Shown: positions 1 to 6,149, counted from the first letter of the stretch. The stretch is 8,480 nucleotides of DNA from an uncultured Clostridia bacterium (GCA_947631315.1 CANRLA010000060.1:1-8480), one strand, 5' to 3'. The notes: generated by a model not told the origin, from the letters alone. Numbers and translations are program-made.

Positions 1-266
1 ATTCTAAATATATTTCTTTCTCCATAACCTCTACCATACTCTATAACTAATCTTTGACTTAATTTTTTTATTACTGATTTTCCATATTCTGCTTTTTCAT
101 AATTTAAGATATTTTCAGTTATATCTTTTCCTATATTCCAATATAATATTGTCATTTCTTCATTTACTTTTAATACTACATTTCTTTTTGCTTTTTCTAT
201 TCTATCAACTATTTTATTATATAAATCATCTATATTTACATTATCAATATTTTCTAATTCGTTCAA
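1..266 (-). CDS. DUF1016/YhcG-type PDDEXK nuclease family protein, N-terminal part (runs off the window)
   Basis: The first 88 codons of a gene whose 3' end lies beyond base 1. The visible residues match the N-terminal DUF1016 domain of YhcG-type proteins: a helix with LYWNIGKDI (about residues 39-47), then a lysine-rich segment with GKSVIKKLSQ and an RGYGERNIF stretch near the window edge. In this family the N-terminal domain precedes a PDDEXK nuclease domain, which is not visible here. Members often sit near restriction-modification or other defence loci; nothing here shows the partner. The chosen start is TTG at 266: AGAAGG lies five bases upstream, and no ATG or GTG precedes it in frame before a stop. 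It has its own promoter (334-362) and a short leader with a GC-rich hairpin. The family assignment is from recognition of the motif pattern; intactness cannot be judged. Confidence 0.72.
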   Translation of the reverse strand, partial: MNELENIDNVNIDDLYNKIVDRIEKAKRNVVLKVNEEMTILYWNIGKDITENILNYEKAEYGKSVIKKLSQRLVIEYGRGYGERNIFR

Positions 267-287
267 TTTTACCTTCTTTCTAATTTT

Positions 288-301
288 GCAACAGCCGTTG
301 C
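288..301 (-). repeat. GC-rich hairpin in the leader of the YhcG-type gene
   Basis: GCAAC and GTTGC form a perfect five-base-pair stem around a four-base loop, by far the most GC-rich spot in this intergenic region. On the minus strand it lies between the predicted transcription start (about 327) and the ribosome binding site (272-277), so it would be part of the 5' leader RNA. No T-run follows, so it is not a typical terminator. It could be a protein-binding dyad or an RNA element acting on translation. Confidence 0.4.
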
Positions 302-333
302 TAAATTACATTTTTTTTATTAGTTCATACTAT

Positions 334-362
334 ATTATAAAATTCAAAATTTTTCCATTCAA
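334..362 (-). promoter_or_regulatory. Sigma-A-type promoter for the YhcG-type gene
   Basis: On the minus strand TTGAAT (362-357) and TATAAT (339-334) are separated by exactly 17 bases. Transcription would begin near 327, giving a leader of about 60 bases before the TTG start at 266. Both boxes are close to consensus, but AT-rich DNA makes chance matches common. Confidence 0.6.
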
Positions 363-490
363 CCTATATATATTTATACATATATTAATTAATTTTTTTG
401 TAATCTCATTCTTCCGTATTTATTCAAATATTAATAAAAAATTTGCTATATTAAATTAAGTTTTAAAGATGTAGAAGTAACCGATAGAAT

Positions 491-527
491 AAAAAGATTA
501 GAATTTGATATATGTTCTAATCTTTTT
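491..527 (-). terminator. Rho-independent terminator after dnaI (can work both ways)
   Basis: AAAAAGATTAGAA (491-503) pairs perfectly with TTCTAATCTTTTT (515-527) around an 11-base loop. On the minus strand the stem ends in a T-run and lies ten bases after the stop codon of the DnaI-like gene, so it closes the DnaD-DnaI operon. Read on the plus strand it also ends in six Ts and could terminate a transcript entering from the left. Confidence 0.85.
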
Positions 528-536
528 TCATATTAT

Positions 537-1544
537 TTATACTTTTAATCTTTTTTTAATTCTTCTAATATCATCACCATAAAAATAACAAGCATTATAA
601 TTTCCAATAATTCTTGAAACAATTCGTTCTTCATAAACATCATATAAATCTTGAAGTGACAAATTAGTAGAAATAATTGTTTTTGTAACTTTATTATCTT
701 GATTTAAAAGACGAGTATTTATTATATTAAATAATTCCGTAATTTTTAAAGTATTTTTAGTTTCTGTTCCTAAATCATCAATTATTAATAAATCAACATT
801 ATATATAGATTTTATTATATTATTTGAAGTTTTTCCAAATTTATAGTCTATAATACTATCTAACATAATTGGAGCGGTTTGATATAAAACTGTTTTTCCT
901 TTTGATATCATTTCATTTGCTATGCATGAAGATAGAAAAGTTTTACCAAGGCCAGTATTTCCGCAAAATAGTAAATTACCTTCAGTAGGGTTATCAAAAT
1001 TTTCTATAAATCTTTCACATATCTTTTTTATGGACAATATATTTTCTCTAGGAGATAATTTTTGTCCATATTTTTCTTTGTCAGGAACATCGGAATAACA
1101 ATCTAATTTAAAGTTTTTAAAATTTTGATTTTTTAAATCATAAATATTTGAATTATTATATTCAATATTATAAAGTTTTTGCTTTATACAGCTGCACAAA
1201 ATGTTACCATTTTGTGTATTTATATATCCAGTATCATTGCATTTTGTACATTCAAAAACTGGTTCAAAATCTTGAAATTTTATATTATTATCACTTAATA
1301 TTTTGTTACGCTTTTCTTTTAAATTAGAAATTTTGACTTGTAATTCATCAACAGTTGCCTTATTCTGAGAAGTTAAAACATTTTTTATTTGATTTATGGA
1401 TAAAAGATTTATATCATTATCTACTTTTTCCAATTCAGGAATTTTATCATAAATTTCATATTTTTTTTGATTGGCATTAGCAATTGCTTTATTTCTCTTT
1501 TGATCGTATTTAATTAAAAGACTTTTTAAATTATCTGAGTTCAA
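537..1544 (-). CDS. dnaI: Primosomal helicase loader, DnaI/DnaC-like AAA+ ATPase
   Basis: A 335-residue cytoplasmic AAA+ ATPase of the DnaC/DnaI family, which loads the replicative helicase at origins and restart sites. The N-terminal third (residues 1-90) is lysine-rich and helical, as expected for a helicase-binding region. A zinc-finger-like cluster follows (C99, C102, C117, C119), typical of the clostridial and bacillar loader. Walker A is GNTGLGKT (195-202), Walker B is LLIIDDLG (252-259), sensor I is the STN at 292-294, and arginine-finger candidates are R307 and R311. The start is TTG at 1544, five bases after GAGGTG. It lies 17 bases downstream of the DnaD-like gene, in one operon with it. 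An IS21 IstB helper was considered, but there is no IstA and the zinc cluster with a DnaD partner fits a housekeeping loader. Confidence 0.88.
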   Translation of the reverse strand: MNSDNLKSLLIKYDQKRNKAIANANQKKYEIYDKIPELEKVDNDINLLSINQIKNVLTSQNKATVDELQVKISNLKEKRNKILSDNNIKFQDFEPVFECTKCNDTGYINTQNGNILCSCIKQKLYNIEYNNSNIYDLKNQNFKNFKLDCYSDVPDKEKYGQKLSPRENILSIKKICERFIENFDNPTEGNLLFCGNTGLGKTFLSSCIANEMISKGKTVLYQTAPIMLDSIIDYKFGKTSNNIIKSIYNVDLLIIDDLGTETKNTLKITELFNIINTRLLNQDNKVTKTIISTNLSLQDLYDVYEERIVSRIIGNYNACYFYGDDIRRIKKRLKV

Positions 1545-1561
1545 AAAATCACCTCACATAT

Positions 1562-2518
1562 TTATATATTACTATAAAAATTATTTAAATCATTATAAGG
1601 TCTTTGTGAAAATGAAGTACCTTTTTTTGATTTTTCATCTTTTTGTACAGGTTTATTTTTCTGATTTTCAATGTAAACTAATATTTTATCAACAGTTTTG
1701 AATCCTTTTTCATGCCAATCTGTTAAAATTTTATCAATATATTCAAAACTTGGATTATATTTTGATGTAGTTTTCTTAAGGGCTAAATCAATTATATCCA
1801 TATTATATCCATAAGTAATATGCCATTTTTCAACATAGGCTTCTTCATAAATTGATAAATTTCGAGACAACCTTAATTTCTTTTTAATTGAATTAGCAAT
1901 TGTCTTAATCTTTTCTTGCTTCTGATAATATAAATCTAAATCGCTAAATGTTTTCACATTATTTTTGCTCCAAGCCTCAGCAACTGTGATAATATAAGAC
2001 CTATGAAGGGCTGATTTATTAAAACAGTATCTAAATAAGGCAAGCATGACTTCCTCATCAAAACCATATTTTTTAAACCATAAATCTATATCACCATACC
2101 ATGAAGGAGACATAACACCTTGAAAAAACTCATTGTTAATAGTATCTATAACCGTGGCACGTGATTTACTTTCTTGAATACGCTTTATATCACTAGAAGA
2201 CATTGAAATCTTTGGTTTATAAACTTTGTTAAGTTCAATTTCTTGAATATTAACAACTATAAAACCTTGATTTTTTCTAACAAGAAGACCTAAATCTTCC
2301 CAATATTTTATCGCATCTTGAATTACCTTAAGTGGAAGCTCTAGCTTTTTAGATAAATCATTGATTTTAACATCTTTGTTATATTTTGATAAAAAAGATA
2401 AATATAAATAAACTTTAATAAAGTCACCTGTTGCTTGTGATAAATATTCTGTAAAAAATACATCAGGGATACTTGTTTGTGAAAAAATTAATGATAAATC
2501 ATTCTGCTCTAACTTCAT
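1562..2518 (-). CDS. DnaD-domain replication initiation/primosome protein
   Basis: A 318-residue protein of the DnaD/DnaB family, which remodels origin DNA and helps the DnaI-like loader place the helicase. Residues 15-100 form a winged-helix region (IKVYLYLSFL, then KINDLSKKLELPLKVIQDAI, then YWEDLGLL). Two DnaD-type domains follow: residues 125-200 (FFQGVMSPSWYGDIDLWFKKY, then an AEAWSKNNVKT stretch) and residues 215-280 (EEAYVEKWHITYGY through ALKKTTSKYNPSFEYI). The lysine-rich tail ends in FSQRPYNDLNNFY, a conserved-looking C-terminal motif of clostridial members. ATG at 2518 is eight bases after AAAGGA. It has its own promoter (2556-2584) and precedes the loader gene by 17 bases. The layout matches a housekeeping DnaD-DnaI pair rather than a plasmid replication module, though the neighbouring T4SS operon leaves that open. 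Confidence 0.85.
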   Translation of the reverse strand: MKLEQNDLSLIFSQTSIPDVFFTEYLSQATGDFIKVYLYLSFLSKYNKDVKINDLSKKLELPLKVIQDAIKYWEDLGLLVRKNQGFIVVNIQEIELNKVYKPKISMSSSDIKRIQESKSRATVIDTINNEFFQGVMSPSWYGDIDLWFKKYGFDEEVMLALFRYCFNKSALHRSYIITVAEAWSKNNVKTFSDLDLYYQKQEKIKTIANSIKKKLRLSRNLSIYEEAYVEKWHITYGYNMDIIDLALKKTTSKYNPSFEYIDKILTDWHEKGFKTVDKILVYIENQKNKPVQKDEKSKKGTSFSQRPYNDLNNFYSNI

Positions 2519-2536
2519 TATATATATCCTTTCATC

Positions 2537-2546
2537 AACATATGTT
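2537..2546. repeat. 10-bp palindrome in the dnaD leader
   Basis: AACATATGTT is a perfect ten-base palindrome between the predicted transcription start (about 2549) and the ribosome binding site of the DnaD-like gene. It could be an operator half or full site, but a palindrome of this length in AT-rich DNA can occur by chance. Confidence 0.25.
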
Positions 2547-2555
2547 ATATCGAAA

Positions 2556-2584
2556 ATTATATCATTATAAGTCGAAATTTACAA
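2556..2584 (-). promoter_or_regulatory. Sigma-A-type promoter of the DnaD-DnaI operon
   Basis: On the minus strand TTGTAA (2584-2579) and TATAAT (2561-2556) are 17 bases apart, with transcription expected near 2549, about 30 bases before the ATG at 2518. The -35 box begins at the base immediately after the stop codon of the PrgI-like gene, so the replication genes can be expressed without the T4SS operon. Confidence 0.65.
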
Positions 2585-2863
2585 CTACTTGTATAAATAA
2601 ATCTTTGGTTTTATTAGGTATTTTATAATGTAAAATAAGCTATATAAAATGTTTTCATGGTTAAAACCAATTACACTAAAAAGAAACATTGGAAAATAAA
2701 AAATTACAATAAATATTATTCTTAAGTTAACTTCTTTAAATATTAAATTAAATATAGAAAATACCAATAAAAAATATATTATATTAAATATAGCGGTTGG
2801 ATAATCAATAAATCCGAATAATTTGTTTTTAAAATTATAATTTGTAGGAAATATGTAACTCAT
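2585..2863 (-). CDS. PrgI/VirB3-like inner-membrane T4SS protein
   Basis: A 92-residue membrane protein with the layout of the PrgI family of Gram-positive conjugation systems, the counterpart of VirB3. The N-terminus has the short FPTNYNFKNKLFGF motif, two hydrophobic segments follow (about residues 23-42 and 46-66), then GFNHENILYSLFYIIKYL and a YLIKPKIYLY ending typical of the family. VirB3-type proteins normally dock the VirB4 ATPase at the membrane, and prgI is usually followed directly by virB4. Here the operon simply ends after this gene. The ATG at 2863 is preceded by GAAAGG at 11 bases, a long spacing; an ATC or ATT a few codons upstream would sit better, but ATG is the conservative choice. 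A 68-base gap without a terminator separates it from the VirB6-like gene. Confidence 0.75.
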   Translation of the reverse strand: MSYIFPTNYNFKNKLFGFIDYPTAIFNIIYFLLVFSIFNLIFKEVNLRIIFIVIFYFPMFLFSVIGFNHENILYSLFYIIKYLIKPKIYLYK

Positions 2864-2931
2864 AATGATTTTTACCTTTCAAGCTTAATATAAAAAATAT
2901 TAATTTAATCTAAGTTTTTTATTCAAAATAT

Positions 2932-3795
2932 CTATTTTCTAAATAATGACATCATACTGTTAAAATTACTTGAGAAATCAACACTAATTCCACCAAAAAT
3001 CTCCCTAACATAATTATTTATTTTTGTAAGCAAATAAACACTGGAAACAAGTAAAATATTATTATTATCAGGAATAGCAAAAATAATCATTATAATTAAA
3101 GGAAAAAACGATTGAAGAATTAAAATTGAAAATAAACTTTTTGCCCAAGAGCGAAAAATCCAAGAAGTAGAAGAATTAATTAAACTTAAGAAAGCAAAAG
3201 GACAAAATAAAATTAAAACTTGTACTAAGACATACCTAAGTGAATATGTAAATAGTAAATTAATTAATCCTATACTTGTAAAACTTTTTAATATACCATC
3301 TAAAGAAAACATATCTAATGAAGATTCTCCAATTGATATTGTAGAATTTAATTTAGAAATTAAACCAGCAAAAGAAATATCTTCATTTAATATATTTTTC
3401 CCTATTTCTTGAATTGATGATGAAATCAAATAATTTATATTCAATACTTGCTCTATTAAAAAATAAGAAAAATTAATAAATATAGCGAATACTAATAGTT
3501 TAAATAAAAATTGATATGGTTTTTCTATATGAGATTCTGAATAATGTGAATAAAATAATCGTACGCAATAATAAATACTAATTCCTAAAAGCATTGCATC
3601 AGTCAAATAAATAAAACCATTTTTTCCATTTGAACCTAATATTTTTTCAAAAAAAGAATTTGATAAAATATCAGTATTAATAAAAGCTACACGGTCTAAA
3701 GTACCGTAAATATTATTATCAATTGACGATAAAATATTGCTAAAAATAGTATTGATAGTTTCTATAATTAAATTAACTACTTCGCTCTGTTCCAA
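2932..3795 (-). CDS. VirB6/TrbL-like polytopic T4SS membrane protein
   Basis: About 287 residues with several membrane segments, resembling the VirB6/TrbL-type channel proteins of Gram-positive conjugation systems. After an amphipathic N-terminus comes a soluble stretch with VAFINTDILSNSFFEKILG, a recognisable signature of these proteins. Hydrophobic segments follow (YLTDAMLLGISIYYC, LFKLLVFAIFINFSYFL, a long LLFTYSLRYVLVQVLILFC segment, and SLFSILILQSFFPLIIMII), then a final segment and a C-terminal VREIFGGISVDFSSNF stretch. The start is set at TTG 3795, four bases after a perfect AGGAGG (3805-3800). The frame stays open upstream to a TTG at 3870, but those 25 residues are AT-driven F/L/I residues lying before the ribosome binding site and have no binding site of their own. 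Expected to sit in the membrane with the PrgI-like and VirD4-like partners. Confidence 0.75.
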   Translation of the reverse strand: MEQSEVVNLIIETINTIFSNILSSIDNNIYGTLDRVAFINTDILSNSFFEKILGSNGKNGFIYLTDAMLLGISIYYCVRLFYSHYSESHIEKPYQFLFKLLVFAIFINFSYFLIEQVLNINYLISSSIQEIGKNILNEDISFAGLISKLNSTISIGESSLDMFSLDGILKSFTSIGLINLLFTYSLRYVLVQVLILFCPFAFLSLINSSTSWIFRSWAKSLFSILILQSFFPLIIMIIFAIPDNNNILLVSSVYLLTKINNYVREIFGGISVDFSSNFNSMMSLFRK

Positions 3796-3810
3796 ACTGC
3801 CTCCTAAAAC

Positions 3811-3929
3811 GTTAAAAAAATAAATTAAATAGCATAAATTAAAAATAAATAAAAAAACAAATAAAAACAAATAAAAAAATTAAAAAATAAATTTAAAGAA
3901 TTAATTAATAAAATAAATTAAAATTTAAC
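3811..3929 (-). other. U-rich leader between the VirB2-like and VirB6-like genes
   Basis: A stretch of about 119 bases that is almost pure A/T. The minus-strand RNA would be dominated by U-runs broken by single A or G bases. No stable hairpin, promoter with a good -35 box, or convincing gene is visible; one seven-codon ATG frame (3835-3812) is too short to support. The region could act as a pausing or RNase-entry site that uncouples pilin-like expression from the downstream genes. Confidence 0.35.
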
Positions 3930-4253
3930 TTAAATGAAGGACTTGATTGCTTGTAAAATTAAATCTAACGCAAGCAAAAATCCATAAGAAAAAAGAGAAC
4001 CGCGAATTATTTTTTTAGATGTTCTAATTCTTTCTTCATCACCAAAACTGAATTTTTTCATAAAAACACCTACACCAACAGCAACAGCTGCAGCAGGGGT
4101 TGCTAATTTTAAAAACCAGTCTTCAATATCTTCAAACGCATCTGTTAATTTTGTTACTATTTTAGGAGTAGCACAATAAACATTAGGTTCAAAAGATAAT
4201 AAAATTATAAAAATAAAAATAAAACAAAAAGTAAATAAATAAATTTTTTTCAT
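3930..4253 (-). CDS. VirB2/TrbC-like small membrane protein with signal peptide
   Basis: A 107-residue protein shaped like a T4SS pilin-type subunit (VirB2/TrbC family). It opens with MKK and a hydrophobic stretch (residues 4-20), with a plausible signal peptidase site after NVYC (residue 27). The mature part would have an amphipathic segment, then an Ala/Gly/Val-rich membrane helix (TPAAAVAVGVGVF, 52-64), a short basic/acidic loop (KKFSFGDEERIRTSKK) and a second helix (about 84-106). This two-helix, small-residue pattern is what is expected of VirB2-like subunits. ATG at 4253 starts six bases after the coupling ATPase stop codon, and AGGAGG lies inside the end of that gene, so translation is probably coupled. 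Assignment is from topology and context, as the family is weakly conserved in sequence. Confidence 0.65.
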   Translation of the reverse strand: MKKIYLFTFCFIFIFIILLSFEPNVYCATPKIVTKLTDAFEDIEDWFLKLATPAAAVAVGVGVFMKKFSFGDEERIRTSKKIIRGSLFSYGFLLALDLILQAIKSFI

Positions 4254-4259
4254 AAATAA

Positions 4260-5927
4260 TTATTCCTCCTTCTCAAAATAAGGTATCATTCTTAATTTAG
4301 TTGGTTTAAGTATTTGATCTCCATCAGATAAAAAAGCTAAACAATTAAAAGTAGAGAGTTCTTGAGTAAAAAATTTATAATCATACTCAAAGTCAAATTG
4401 AGTATATGAGTTAATACTTTCAGATAGATTTGAATCAACAGAAACAAAATTTTTAGCAAAATAATTATATAAACTTTCTTTAGAGTTTTCAGAATAAGAT
4501 GTAGATACCTTTTCTTTTTCAATTTTGCCTATTTGCTTTTGAATATCCTCAATAGTAAAAACATCATCACATCTAAACCATAATTTGTTTACTAAGTTTT
4601 GAATTATAACTTTACATGAATATTGATTATTTAAACTATTTAAAATAGAAGTATAACTTTGAGTAGCAACTATATTAATACACTTGCTCTCTCTACTTTG
4701 TGAGAAAAAAGAAGCATCGGAAGAAGTGACATATTCCTGATATTCATCTGAAATAAAAACAGTAGGAATAATTTTTTTATTTTTAGATAATTGTTTGAGT
4801 ACATCTGTCTGATAGTCTAATTTTAAGTAGGCAGCGATAATCTTAGATAAATTCTTATATTCTGCTATATTCATATTTAAAACAACAATTTTTCCTGATG
4901 TTAAAACATCTTCAAAACCATAAAAGCTTTCATCTTCTTTTCGTGGAGAAAAAGTGTTTTTTACATCTAAACTTGATACAAAGCAATTGGTGATTCTAGT
5001 AATTTCTGATTTTAATATATTGAAAGTTCTACTGTCTAGGGAAAAATAGTCTTTTTCCAAAACCGAAATAGCACTATATAAGTTAAAAACACTGCTAGTA
5101 CTCAACTTATTAGATAAAAATACTTTCCTTGCAATAGAAAGTTTATCTTCAAAATATTTTTTATCAATTATCAAATTATGAATTTCTTCAAAGGTAACAT
5201 AATTATCATTATAAATCCTGCAAAATTTAATACAAGCTTCTAAAATCTGCTCTGCTTTATCAAGCCAATAAGATTCTTGATTGTTAGGAGAAAATAAAGT
5301 TAATATTTCTTTAAGTCTATTAGCAAGTACACTTGCTTTAAGATTAGGCTTATCAAGGGGATTATAGGTATATTTTCCACCTAGCTCAATTACTATTACG
5401 TCTTTTAATCTATTACTTTCCTTTGCGAATTCTAGCACTTTTGAATAATAATTACCTTTAACATCTAAAATTAGAAAACTTAATTTATTATTAAAATAAG
5501 TCTGATTTATAAGCTGTTTTGTAAATGGATATAACGCAGAACTCGTTTTACCTGAACCAATAGTACCTGTAATTAAAAAATTTTGATATAATCCTTTTTC
5601 AGGAATATAAATTTTCTTCTTATTATTATCAATACCTATTAATAATCCAAATTTAGGGGCATTATTTAAATTTTTGATTATATTTTTTTTGGTCTTAAAT
5701 AAAGAATATATAAAATAAAAAATTATAAAAGTAGAAGAAATCGACGTTATAATAAAAAGAATCTTAGTAAAATTCCATATAGTAGGATTTTCTATTAAAA
5801 AATTGAAAATTTTAAAATGACTGTAATAGATTAAATTATCTGTAATTAGTATTGGCTTAAATAAAATAAAAGTTAATAATAAAATAATTAGTGCAAAAAA
5901 TAAAATTAAAATAAATATAATGTTTAT
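4260..5927 (-). CDS. VirD4/TraG-type T4SS coupling ATPase with apparent ATA start
   Basis: A coupling protein of about 555 residues that would recruit substrate and energise its passage through a T4SS channel. Two N-terminal membrane helices are visible (about residues 3-23 and 55-77). Walker A is GTIGSGKT (121-128), followed by a FLILDVKGNYYSK stretch, Walker B with VFISDEYQEY (D394, E395) and a conserved ATQSY motif (421-425), all typical of VirD4/TraG proteins. The start is the puzzle: in frame there is no ATG, GTG or TTG between the stop at 5930 and GTG 5438, and GTG 5438 would remove both helices and Walker A. A perfect AGGAGG (5937-5932) lies four bases before ATA at 5927 and ten before ATT at 5921. 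ATA 5927 is chosen because it overlaps the stop of the upstream small gene by four bases and because four-base spacing after AGGAGG is also used by the gene at 7162. An assembly error changing ATG to ATA cannot be excluded. Confidence 0.78.
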   Translation of the reverse strand: MNIIFILILFFALIILLLTFILFKPILITDNLIYYSHFKIFNFLIENPTIWNFTKILFIITSISSTFIIFYFIYSLFKTKKNIIKNLNNAPKFGLLIGIDNNKKKIYIPEKGLYQNFLITGTIGSGKTSSALYPFTKQLINQTYFNNKLSFLILDVKGNYYSKVLEFAKESNRLKDVIVIELGGKYTYNPLDKPNLKASVLANRLKEILTLFSPNNQESYWLDKAEQILEACIKFCRIYNDNYVTFEEIHNLIIDKKYFEDKLSIARKVFLSNKLSTSSVFNLYSAISVLEKDYFSLDSRTFNILKSEITRITNCFVSSLDVKNTFSPRKEDESFYGFEDVLTSGKIVVLNMNIAEYKNLSKIIAAYLKLDYQTDVLKQLSKNKKIIPTVFISDEYQEYVTSSDASFFSQSRESKCINIVATQSYTSILNSLNNQYSCKVIIQNLVNKLWFRCDDVFTIEDIQKQIGKIEKEKVSTSYSENSKESLYNYFAKNFVSVDSNLSESINSYTQFDFEYDYKFFTQELSTFNCLAFLSDGDQILKPTKLRMIPYFEKEE

Positions 5928-6073
5928 TTAACCTCCTGTCTCATTTTAAGTCTTATTTTTGAACCTTGTAAATTGTGGAAAAATAAGAGTTGAATTAGGT
6001 TATAAAGAAAATAAAAATTGATAAAAATATTAAAAATAAATATGATAAAAAATAAATCAATTAGTGTAAAAAT
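5924..6073 (-). CDS. Small hydrophobic peptide heading the T4SS operon, apparent ATT start
   Basis: An open frame of 49 residues, previously easy to miss because it begins at ATT. AAGGAG (6086-6081) lies seven bases before ATT 6073, an ideal spacing, and no ATG, GTG or TTG in this frame is near. Residues 2-32 are almost entirely hydrophobic with one Asp, forming one membrane helix or a long hairpin. The tail is polar and basic (FFHNLQGSKIRLKMRQEVK), which is not what random AT-rich DNA would give. The stop TAA (5926-5924) overlaps the ATA start of the coupling ATPase in the sequence ATAA, and its last codons contain the AGGAGG of that gene, so the two are probably translationally coupled. I do not recognise the family. 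A small inner-membrane partner of the coupling ATPase is an inference from position and topology. Confidence 0.5.
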   Translation of the reverse strand: MFTLIDLFFIIFIFNIFINFYFLYNLIQLLFFHNLQGSKIRLKMRQEVK

Positions 6074-6084
6074 AAAATCACTCC

Positions 6085-6099
6085 TTCCAATATTTGGAA
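6085..6099. promoter_or_regulatory. 15-bp palindrome, probable operator of the T4SS operon
   Basis: TTCCAATATTTGGAA is a perfect six-base inverted repeat with a three-base centre. It overlaps the last base of the minus-strand -10 box, covers the expected transcription start near 6092, and runs into AAGGAG, the ribosome binding site of the 49-residue gene. A repressor bound here would block initiation of the T4SS operon. If transcribed in full, the dyad could also pair part of the ribosome binding site. Confidence 0.55.
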
Positions 6100-6127
6100 T
6101 TATATAACAAAAAATTAAATTTGTCTA
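6099..6127 (-). promoter_or_regulatory. Promoter of the T4SS operon
   Basis: On the minus strand TAGACA (6127-6122) and a perfect TATAAT (6104-6099) are 17 bases apart. Transcription would begin near 6092, only a few bases before the ribosome binding site of the 49-residue gene. Its -35 box shares bases with the -35 box of the plus-strand DUF1858 promoter. Confidence 0.7.
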
Positions 6128-6149
6128 TACTTTTTTGCAAAAATATGAT
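6121..6149 (+). promoter_or_regulatory. Promoter of the DUF1858 gene
   Basis: TTGTCT (6121-6126) and TATGAT (6144-6149) are 17 bases apart, with transcription expected near 6156. The -35 box overlaps that of the divergent T4SS promoter by five bases, so RNA polymerase could not occupy both at once. Confidence 0.65.

Noticed and set aside
537..1544. IstB-type transposition helper of an IS21 element
   Set aside because: No IstA transposase, no terminal inverted repeats, and the zinc cluster plus DnaD partner fit a primosomal loader.
537..2518. DnaD-DnaI pair as the replication module of the T4SS-bearing mobile element
   Set aside because: The pair has its own promoter and the order and motifs of the housekeeping clostridial operon. 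It remains possible but is less likely than a chromosomal primosome.
3811..3929. Small hydrophobic gene in the A/T spacer before the VirB6-like gene
   Set aside because: F/L/I/N/Y runs arise in any frame of such DNA, and no start with a ribosome binding site was found apart from a seven-codon frame.
4337..4522. Open frame of about 61 codons on the minus strand
   Set aside because: It lies wholly inside the coupling ATPase gene in another frame, is low-complexity K/I/L and has no ribosome binding site.
4260..5438. Coupling ATPase as a 392-residue protein starting at GTG 5438
   Set aside because: The upstream frame continues with Walker A and two membrane helices and a perfect AGGAGG, so 5438 is an internal valine codon.
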